A model generated the notes under the pieces. The model was not told the origin of the DNA and ran no database searches. It was given only the letters and a program-made list of their open reading frames with translations. DNA of 8,150 bases from Elusimicrobiota bacterium (GTDB lineage Bacteria; Elusimicrobiota; Elusimicrobia; UBA1565; JACRDR01), in NCBI GenBank assembly GCA_016212845.1, contig JACRDR010000018.1:1-8150 (forward strand), given 5' to 3'. Each line of letters begins with the position of its first letter. Within the stretch, counting starts at the first letter, position 1. Below, in pieces: positions 1 through 4,995 of the stretch. The translations under genes were made by a program, and so were the position numbers.

Positions 1-2275
1 CGAGGTGCTCAAGAAGTACCACCCGCACGGCGACTCCGCGGTCTACGACGCCCTCGTCCGCATGGTGCAGGACTTCTCCCTGCTTCACCCGCTCATCGAC
101 GGCCAGGGCAACTTCGGCTCCGTCGACGGCGACCCGGCGGCCGCGTATCGCTACACCGAGGCCCGCCTCTCGAAGTTCGGCGAGGAATTGCTCGCGGACA
201 TCGACCAGGACACCGTGGACTTCACGGCGAACTTCGACGGCACGACCACCGAACCCGTCGTGCTGCCCGCGCGCGCGCCGAACCTGCTGATCAACGGCTC
301 GTCCGGCATCGCCGTCGGCATGGCGACGAATATCCCGCCGCACAACCTCTCCGAGACCTGCGACGCGGCGATCGCGCTCATGAAGGAGCCCAAGCTCGAC
401 AATAAGGAGCTCCTGAAAATCATGAAGGGCCCGGACTTCCCGACCGGCGGCATCATCCGCGGCAAGACGGGCATCCGCGACTACTTCGAGACCGGCCGCG
501 GAAGCATCCGCGTGCAGGCGAAGACCGAGATCGAGGACATCAAGGGCAACCGCCAGGCGATCATCGTCACCGAACTCCCGTATCAGGTCAACAAGGCGAC
601 CCTGCTCGAGACGATCGCGGAGCTCGTGCGCGACAAGAAGATTCCCGATATCTCCGACATCCGCGACGAGTCGGACCGCAAGGGCATGCGCGTCGTGATC
701 GAGGTCAAGCGCGACGGCAACGCGAACGTCGTTCTGAACCAGCTCTACAAGCACACGACGATGGAGAGCTCGTTCGGCGTGATCCTGCTGTCGCTCGTCG
801 ACGGCCGCCCGCGCGTCCTCCCCGTGCGCGAGATGCTGGGCCACTACATCCAGCACCGGAAAGTGGTCGTCACCCGCCGCACCAAGTTCCAGCTCCGCAA
901 GGCGCTGGACCGCGCGCACATCCTGGAAGGCCTCATCATCGCGGTCAAGAACATCGACCGCGTGGTGAAGATCATCCGCGCCGCCAAGGACACCGAGGAC
1001 GCCCGCAACGAGTTGATGAAGGCGTTCGAGCTGTCGAAGATCCAGGCGCAGGCGATCCTCGACATGCGCTTGGCGAACCTCACGCGCCTCTCCGTCAACG
1101 ACCTGCAGGAGGAGTTCGACGCCCTGCAGAAGCGCATCGCCGAGCTCCGCGCGATCCTGGCCGACGTGAAAAAGGTCCTCGCGATCGTGACGCAGGAGCT
1201 CGAGCAGGTGAAGGAAAACTTCGGCAAGACGCGCCAGACCCAGATCACCACGGAAGCGGCCGAGATGACCCTGGAAGACCTCATCGCCAAGGAAGACGTC
1301 ATCATCTCCCTCTCCAACACCGGCTACGTGAAGCGCACGCCGGTGTCCGTGTACCAGGCCCAGGGCCGAGGCGGCAAGGGCATCATGGGCGCGGAGGTCA
1401 AGGAAGAGGACTTCATCGAGCAGTTCTGGATCACCGACACGCACGCGACGCTGCTGCTCTTCACGTCGCGCGGCCGCGTCTACGCGCTCAAAGCCTACGA
1501 GATCCCCGAGGGCAACCGCACCTCGCGCGGCAAGGCGATCGTCAACCTGCTCGCCCTGCCCAACGAGGAGAAGATCACCTCGGCGATCCCGATCCGCTCC
1601 TTCGAGGAGAGAAAAGGCCAGGAGACGTACCTGATCATGTGTACCCGCGCGGGCACCATTAAGAAGACCGCGCTGGAAGAGTTCGAGAACATCCGCCGGA
1701 GCGGCATCGCCGCCATCACGCTGGAAGAGGGCGACGTCCTCGTCGAGGTGCAGCATACCTCGGGCAAGGACGAGATCCTCATCGGCACGAGAACCGGCAT
1801 GTCGATCCGCTTCCCCGAGGCGGACGTGCGTTCGATGGGCCGCTCGGCCGTCGGCGTGCGGGGCATGCGTCTCGAGGAGAAGGACCAGGTCGTCGGGATG
1901 GAAGCGTTCCCGCCGAACTCGAAGAAGGCGCTGCTCACCGTCTGCGAGAACGGCTACGGCAAGAAGACGGAGCTCTCCGAGTACCGCGGCCAGCATCGCG
2001 GCGGCGGCGGCGTCATCACGATTAAGGCCACCGACCGCAACGGCGCGGTCCTGGGCGTGAAGCTCGTCACCGACGAAGAGGACCTGATGATCATGACCGA
2101 GCAGGGCAAGGCGATCCGCCTGCACTGCAAGGACATCAAGACCATCTCGCGGAACACGCAAGGCGTGCGCCTCGTCCGTCTCGACGAGAACGACAAGGTC
2201 GCGCGCATCGCGCCCATCGCCGGCGAGCCGCCGGTCGCTCCGACGAACCCGGACCTGCCGATCGAAGGCAAGTAA
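1..2275 (+). CDS. gyrA: DNA gyrase subunit A (5' end missing)
   Basis: GyrA is the DNA-cleaving subunit of DNA gyrase; with GyrB it introduces negative supercoils in the cytoplasm. The frame is open to the left edge (codon phase starts at base 2), so the GTG at base 5 is an internal Val and about 70 residues are missing by comparison with E. coli. Numbered from that Val, KYHPHGDSAVYD is the quinolone-resistance region, with Ser11 (bases 35-37) and Asp15 (47-49) matching E. coli Ser83 and Asp87, the usual susceptible residues. The catalytic Tyr is Tyr50 in RYTEAR (152-154), E. coli Tyr122. The IQAQAILDMRL coiled-coil region follows, then from about residue 414 the C-terminal beta-pinwheel. A GyrA box, QGRGGKG (1361-1381), separates it from ParC; its second residue is Gly where Arg or Lys is usual. 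The estimated full length, near 828 residues, is normal. A strong terminator lies 8 bases after the stop. Confidence 0.97.
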   Translation, partial: EVLKKYHPHGDSAVYDALVRMVQDFSLLHPLIDGQGNFGSVDGDPAAAYRYTEARLSKFGEELLADIDQDTVDFTANFDGTTTEPVVLPARAPNLLINGSSGIAVGMATNIPPHNLSETCDAAIALMKEPKLDNKELLKIMKGPDFPTGGIIRGKTGIRDYFETGRGSIRVQAKTEIEDIKGNRQAIIVTELPYQVNKATLLETIAELVRDKKIPDISDIRDESDRKGMRVVIEVKRDGNANVVLNQLYKHTTMESSFGVILLSLVDGRPRVLPVREMLGHYIQHRKVVVTRRTKFQLRKALDRAHILEGLIIAVKNIDRVVKIIRAAKDTEDARNELMKAFELSKIQAQAILDMRLANLTRLSVNDLQEEFDALQKRIAELRAILADVKKVLAIVTQELEQVKENFGKTRQTQITTEAAEMTLEDLIAKEDVIISLSNTGYVKRTPVSVYQAQGRGGKGIMGAEVKEEDFIEQFWITDTHATLLLFTSRGRVYALKAYEIPEGNRTSRGKAIVNLLALPNEEKITSAIPIRSFEERKGQETYLIMCTRAGTIKKTALEEFENIRRSGIAAITLEEGDVLVEVQHTSGKDEILIGTRTGMSIRFPEADVRSMGRSAVGVRGMRLEEKDQVVGMEAFPPNSKKALLTVCENGYGKKTELSEYRGQHRGGGGVITIKATDRNGAVLGVKLVTDEEDLMIMTEQGKAIRLHCKDIKTISRNTQGVRLVRLDENDKVARIAPIAGEPPVAPTNPDLPIEGK

Positions 2276-2283
2276 CTCCCCAC

Positions 2284-2327
2284 GAGCCCCTCCGAGACCT
2301 AAAAGTCTCGGAGGGGCTCTTTTTTTT
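2284..2327 (+). terminator. Strong intrinsic terminator of gyrA
   Basis: A perfect 15-bp stem (GAGCCCCTCCGAGAC at 2284-2298 pairing with 2305-2319) closes a six-base CTAAAA loop and runs directly into eight T residues (2320-2327). It lies 8 bases after the gyrA stop. On the other strand the hairpin is followed by GTGGGGAG rather than a T-run, so it should act mainly in the gyrA direction. It isolates the toxin-like gene downstream from gyrA transcription. Confidence 0.95.
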
Positions 2328-2340
2328 ATCGGTGAGGTAC

Positions 2341-2508
2341 GTGAGGCGGCAGGCAGCTCTGAAAGGCGCGAAAGTCAACGGCAGGCTGCGCGTTAAAGAA
2401 GTCCCGCGTCGCGATCTCATCGAGTGCCTTACGGTATTCGAGCATCCCGGACTCGTCGATTGGTACAAGAATGATCTCAAGATCCCAGATCACCGAATTC
2501 AGCACTAG
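2341..2508 (+). CDS. Short frame overlapping the AbiEii start; possible antitoxin remnant or coupling ORF
   Basis: This frame begins at GTG 2341 (an in-frame GTG also lies at 2332) and encodes about 55 residues, including RRDLIECLTVFEHPGLVDWY, before TAG at 2506-2508. It overlaps the toxin start at 2471 by 38 bases. The toxin ATG has no convincing Shine-Dalgarno sequence, so translation of this frame through the junction could couple to toxin translation. The position is where an AbiEi antitoxin gene is normally found, but the peptide is far too short, has no helix-turn-helix that I can recognise, and I do not recognise the family. The frame is open leftward through the gyrA terminator, so no native start is evident. 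An antisense frame on the same codon boundaries is also open, ending at TAA over 2326-2328, so the coding strand is not settled. Third-position bias is weaker than in gyrA. Confidence 0.3.
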   Translation: MRRQAALKGAKVNGRLRVKEVPRRDLIECLTVFEHPGLVDWYKNDLKIPDHRIQH

Positions 2509-3196
2509 CTGGCAGATGCAGGAGTTGAGTGTCGTGAGGGAATACGTCCAGCACGTTCTGCTGGATGTCCTCTATCGGATCAAGGGCGTCGACGCAAAGC
2601 TGGCCTTTAAAGGCGGCACGGCCTTGCGTCTGTTGCGCAACAGTCCGCGGTTCTCTGAAGACCTCGAATTCACCGGCTGGGTCAAGCCGTACCATGTGGG
2701 GGAGTGGATCAAGCAGACCGCCAAGGAAGCCGCGAGGCACGGGCTGGATTTCAATATAGTGGAGTCCAACGAGACCTCCGGCGGATGGTTCGCCCTGATG
2801 GACACGCGGGTCTACGACTGGCCGGCGCGCATCGAGTGGAACGTCTCCCTGCGCGCCTCGGGCAAGCCCGCGCTCCATGAGACGACGCTCGTGACGTCCC
2901 CGTTGTGGACGTCGTACTCGTTGACCGCGCTCGAGACCGACGAAATGGTCTCGGAGAAGATACAGGCCTTGCTTCGCCGCAAAGAGCCGCGAGACTTCTA
3001 CGACCTCTACTTTCTCGTGCGAGCGCGTCTTGGCATAAATGGGATTGTCGCCGCCAAGCCCGCTTTGCTGCGCGAAACCGCCAAGCTGAACGTTAAGGAA
3101 GTCGAGCGTGAGCTCAGGGAGTTTCTGCCCCGCAATCAGTTGACCATCGCCAAGCAGCTCCGAGAGACGCTGACAAGGGTGCTTGATCGACTCTAA
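2471..3196 (+). CDS. AbiEii/AbiGii-family nucleotidyltransferase toxin
   Basis: This is a DUF1814/AbiEii-type protein of the DNA polymerase beta nucleotidyltransferase fold, the toxin half of type IV AbiE toxin-antitoxin and phage-abortive systems. Studied relatives (MenT toxins) transfer nucleotides to tRNA 3' ends; the target here is unknown. The 241 residues show FKGGTALRLL at 46-55, then RFSEDLEF at 60-67, whose Asp64 and Glu66 are the likely metal-binding acids (many relatives have Asp-x-Asp). RIEWNVSL (120-127) may supply a third acid. SEKIQALLRR (161-170) and RDFYD (174-178) match the family's Lys and RDxxD motifs. The start MISR...VVREYVQH is typical of this subfamily, which supports ATG 2471 despite no clear ribosome binding site. 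Codon use is less G/C-biased than in gyrA or rtcB, suggesting acquisition. No intact AbiEi gene is adjacent; only the short overlapping frame upstream could be a remnant. Confidence 0.9.
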   Translation: MISRSQITEFSTSWQMQELSVVREYVQHVLLDVLYRIKGVDAKLAFKGGTALRLLRNSPRFSEDLEFTGWVKPYHVGEWIKQTAKEAARHGLDFNIVESNETSGGWFALMDTRVYDWPARIEWNVSLRASGKPALHETTLVTSPLWTSYSLTALETDEMVSEKIQALLRRKEPRDFYDLYFLVRARLGINGIVAAKPALLRETAKLNVKEVERELREFLPRNQLTIAKQLRETLTRVLDRL

Positions 3197-3253
3197 GACA
3201 GTACCGCACCGGGTGTGCTATCGTCGGTCTCCACTCGGTTCTAAGTCATTTAG

Positions 3254-3259
3254 TACCCT
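3254..3259 (+). promoter_or_regulatory. Candidate -10 box for a leaderless archease transcript
   Basis: TACCCT (TANNNT form) ends six bases before the archease ATG at 3266. No Shine-Dalgarno-like purine run precedes the ATG. No convincing -35 is present at the usual distance, so the call rests on the spacing match with the WG gene and the 6453 gene. Confidence 0.35.
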
Positions 3260-3265
3260 GTCGCC

Positions 3266-3676
3266 ATGAGCCCCTACGAAATCGTCGGACACACCTCGGA
3301 AGTCGCGCTAAAGCTGCAAGCCGAGGACGAGTCCGGGCTGTGCCGCGCCGCGGGCGAGGGACTTCTTGCCTTGTATGCCGCGAACCCGGCGCCCCAAGCG
3401 ACGGAGACGCGTGAGGTTTCCCTCGAGCCGAAGGACTCGGAAGATCTGCTCGTGTCCTGGCTCAACGAGTTGATTTTTCTCGTTGGCACCAAGCGGTGGG
3501 TTCCAGTTCGGATCGACTCGCTCGAGGCGGGAGAGGATGGGTTGAAGGCAACCCTTACGGGCGCGCCGCTCGGAGAATCCAAGCTCGCGCTTGAGATCAA
3601 GGCGGCGACCTTCGGCGGGCTGAAGATTCAAGCGAGCCATGAAGGCTACGCCGCGACCGTCATCCTCGACGTCTAA
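3266..3676 (+). CDS. Archease, RtcB activator
   Basis: Archease is a small protein that speeds guanylylation of the RNA ligase RtcB, allows multiple turnover and can broaden its nucleotide use. The 136 residues are the normal family length. Landmarks are the N-terminal YEIVGHTSEVALKL (4-17), where the family has a DHTAD-type motif, WLNELIFL (65-72), IKAATFGGLKI (111-121; the family pattern is KAATYHxL) and a C-terminal TVILDV with Asp135, a likely metal ligand. In the first motif the usual first Asp is Gly8 and the usual second Asp, expected to bind metal, is Glu12; this could alter the metal site. The ATG lacks a ribosome binding site and a TANNNT box sits six bases before it, so the mRNA may be leaderless. 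Its partner rtcB lies about 1.3 kb downstream on the same strand, separated by the minus-strand WG gene. Confidence 0.9.
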   Translation: MSPYEIVGHTSEVALKLQAEDESGLCRAAGEGLLALYAANPAPQATETREVSLEPKDSEDLLVSWLNELIFLVGTKRWVPVRIDSLEAGEDGLKATLTGAPLGESKLALEIKAATFGGLKIQASHEGYAATVILDV

Positions 3677-3924
3677 GCGTCGTTGGACTTGGTGGGCGGC
3701 TCAGCGTCCTTCCTTCGCCGGAGCTTGAGCGTCGCGCGCAGGAGCGCGGCGCGGAACCGGGTCAGGGCGGGGAGCTTTCCGTCTTCGGGGTCGGGCTGGT
3801 TGTGCGTTCGGGTTTGCGGGATCACGGCAGGCTCGAAAAGACCATGAAAGGAGCGTGACCTCGACCGACCGCTCGAAGACCGTAAGCGGGAACGAGCCGG
3901 GCGCCGAGTCCAACCCATCCCCAC
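3673..3924 (-). CDS. Possible small minus-strand ORF, or frameshifted gene remnant
   Basis: This frame runs from ATG 3924 to TAG at 3673-3675, overlapping the convergent archease stop, and would encode 83 residues of unknown family. Only the C-terminal part (bases about 3673-3825, starting near a GTG at 3825) has the strong third-position G/C bias of real genes here; it is a basic, hydrophilic tail including LTRFRAALLRATLKLRRRK. The N-terminal part in this frame is Arg/Ser-rich with poor codon use. In the neighbouring frame, bases about 3845-3945 instead look coding (including SFPLTVFERSVEVTLL), bounded upstream by a TGA. A frame switch near 3843 would join the two well-biased segments, suggesting a decayed gene, but GC-rich DNA often leaves several frames open by chance. 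No start with a ribosome binding site is visible. Confidence 0.2.
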   Translation of the reverse strand: MGMGWTRRPARSRLRSSSGRSRSRSFHGLFEPAVIPQTRTHNQPDPEDGKLPALTRFRAALLRATLKLRRRKDAEPPTKSNDA

Positions 3925-4041
3925 TCGTGAATCCGGCGGCCGGTCGAGGTCATCACTCCAAGGGTAGCGGAACGGGACGGCGCTTCAATACTTGCGAAGT
4001 CAGAGCGAGTCAGCTCCTGGCTTAAGGCAGTCAGCGATTGA
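3677..4041. other. Convergent intergenic region, 365 bases
   Basis: This gap lies between the convergent archease and WG genes. It holds the possible minus-strand frame ending at 3673, an interrupted inverted repeat with arms at 3850-3867 and 3941-3959, three copies of AGTCAG (3998-4003, 4008-4013, 4029-4034) and the left part of a weak hairpin. I recognise no tRNA, known small RNA or insertion sequence in it, and neither gene has a strong terminator here comparable with that of gyrA. Confidence 0.6.
3850..3959. repeat. Interrupted inverted repeat, about 18-bp arms
   Basis: The left arm TGACCTCGACCG (3856-3867) is an exact reverse complement of CGGTCGAGGTCA (3941-3952). The match continues outward after a short mismatched/bulged step into GGAG (3850-3853) and CTCC (3956-3959). 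The 73-base spacer is GC-rich. It could fold as a long-armed RNA structure or be the ends of a small non-autonomous element. I see no target-site duplication, so the origin is open. Confidence 0.55.
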
Positions 4042-4052
4042 CTAATTTTTTT
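4029..4052 (+). terminator. Weak candidate terminator for the archease transcript
   Basis: A five-bp stem (AGTCA 4029-4033, TGACT 4039-4043) with a GCGAT loop is followed by AA and seven T residues (4046-4052). The stem is short and A/T-containing, so efficiency would be low. It overlaps the stop of the convergent WG gene and is the only T-run in the gap. Confidence 0.3.
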
Positions 4053-4971
4053 GCGGAAAAGGGGTTTTGCCCGGTGGCGGCGATGACTGCAAGTCCTGGG
4101 CGGCGGCGACTCCTTCGGAAAAATCGTTCGCGTCGCCGAACTTCGGGTCGATGACGAAGGCGCCGGTGCGATCGATGAAGCCCCAGCCGTTTCCGGCCTT
4201 AGCGGCCGCGAGCCCGCCCGAGAAGTCGGAGCACGCGCGCCACTTCGGCTTGAGGAGCCATTTGCCGCCGCGGTCGACGTAGCCCCAAAGGCCCCCTTCG
4301 CGCGCGGACGCGGCGCCTTCGGAGAAGGAGCCCGCGCCGTCGAAGCGAAACGAAAGCTTGCTCGCGCCGTGGCGCGCGATCCAGCCCCAGCGCTCGCCGG
4401 ATTTGACCGCCGCGAGTCCCTCGGAGAATCCGCGCACGTCGTCGAAGGCGGCGGCGACCGCCCACGCGCCCGTGTGATCGATGAACCCGGACTTTCCGTT
4501 CGCCTCGGCGCGCGCGAGGCCGTCGGTGAAGGAGCCCGCGAACTCGTAGGCCGGCGAGATCTTCGTCGCGCCGCTCCTGTCGATGTAGCCCCAGAGATTT
4601 CCCTGCTTCACGCGCGCGAGCCCCTCGGCGAAGCCGCCCGCGTCGTCGTAGCGGGGCTCGATCACGACCGTGCCCCAGCGGTCGATGAAGCCCCAGCGCC
4701 CGCCGGTCTTCACGGGCGCGAGCCCGTCAACGAAGGACCAGACCTCTTCGTACCTCGGCTCGACGGCGGTCTTGCCCGAGTGATCGATGTAGCCCCACAA
4801 GGCGCCGACCTTCACCGCCGCGAGCCCTGCGGCGAAGCTTCGTACCGAGTCCCAGCGCGGCGGCAGCACCCATTTTCCCGAGCGGTCGATAAAGCCCCAC
4901 TTTCCCCCGGCGTTCTGGGCGAAGGCCGGGACGGAACACAACAGCAGGACAGCCGCAAGGAAGCGCCGCAT
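4042..4971 (-). CDS. Exported WG-repeat protein
   Basis: The 309-residue product starts with a signal peptide: MRR, a hydrophobic run FLAAVLLL, and a likely signal peptidase I site AFA|QN after residue 18. The Cys at 12 is not in a good lipobox. The rest is almost entirely eight WG repeats (KWG family) of exactly 34 residues, with the repeat Trp at 25, 59, 93, 127, 195, 229 and 263. In the fifth copy (161) it is Ser (SGFIDHTG). The consensus is WGFIDRSG, then a P-R-Y/W-D stretch, then F-x-x-GLA-x-V-K. The tail after about 292 is Pro-rich (SSPPPGK). WG-repeat proteins are thought to be extended scaffolds or ligand-binding surfaces; no enzymatic activity can be inferred. ATG 4971 is six bases after a TAGTAT box with no ribosome binding site. 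The gene is divergent from rtcB, with 24 bases between starts, and convergent with archease. The partner and role are unknown. Confidence 0.9.
   Translation of the reverse strand: MRRFLAAVLLLCSVPAFAQNAGGKWGFIDRSGKWVLPPRWDSVRSFAAGLAAVKVGALWGYIDHSGKTAVEPRYEEVWSFVDGLAPVKTGGRWGFIDRWGTVVIEPRYDDAGGFAEGLARVKQGNLWGYIDRSGATKISPAYEFAGSFTDGLARAEANGKSGFIDHTGAWAVAAAFDDVRGFSEGLAAVKSGERWGWIARHGASKLSFRFDGAGSFSEGAASAREGGLWGYVDRGGKWLLKPKWRACSDFSGGLAAAKAGNGWGFIDRTGAFVIDPKFGDANDFSEGVAAAQDLQSSPPPGKTPFPQKN
4084..4899 (-). repeat. Eight tandem 102-base coding repeats (WG repeats)
   Basis: Eight in-frame units of 102 bases with no insertion or deletion encode 34-residue WG repeats. They are diverged in sequence, so the similarity is at protein level rather than recent DNA duplication. 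The unit starting at residue 161 has lost the Trp. This periodicity also explains the long open frames seen on the opposite strand here. Confidence 0.9.
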
Positions 4972-4995
4972 GGCGATATACTAGAGTAGGAATCG
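4972..4995. promoter_or_regulatory. Compact bidirectional promoter between the WG gene and rtcB
   Basis: The 24 bases between the divergent starts contain TATACT at 4977-4982 on the plus strand and TAGTAT at 4983-4978 on the minus strand, so the two -10 boxes overlap by five base pairs. On the minus strand, TTGCGC (5006-5001) sits exactly 17 bases from the box as a partial -35, inside the rtcB coding start, and the WG ATG follows six bases after the box, implying a leaderless mRNA. On the plus strand no -35 is evident, and the box is 13 bases from the rtcB ATG. AGGA (4988-4991), four bases before that ATG, may be a weak ribosome binding site. Two polymerases could not open both boxes at once, so expression may be mutually exclusive. 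Confidence 0.55.

Noticed and set aside
844..1320. Minus-strand frames across gyrA (also 151-474, 1495-1938, 1954-2283)
   Set aside because: They are shadows of a complete-looking GyrA reading frame, with Ser/Arg/Met-rich composition.
1361..1381. Gly at position 2 of the GyrA box as a functional defect
   Set aside because: The core RGGKG is intact and position 2 is expected to tolerate change, so it is only noted in the gene entry.
3206..3218. Hairpin GCAC-CGGGT-GTGC after the toxin gene as a terminator
   Set aside because: The stem is only four base pairs and no T-run follows.
3850..3959. tRNA or other standard RNA gene in the convergent gap
   Set aside because: No T-loop GTTCRA motif, anticodon arm or acceptor/CCA layout is seen on either strand.
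4084..4899. Possible CRISPR-like or satellite array
   Set aside because: The periodic units are diverged at DNA level and encode in-frame WG repeats; there are no identical short repeats separated by spacers.
4369..4989. A 206-codon plus-strand frame opposite the WG gene
   Set aside because: The regular 102-base coding repeats and GC richness keep the opposite strand open. The sense product has a signal peptide and clear WG motifs.
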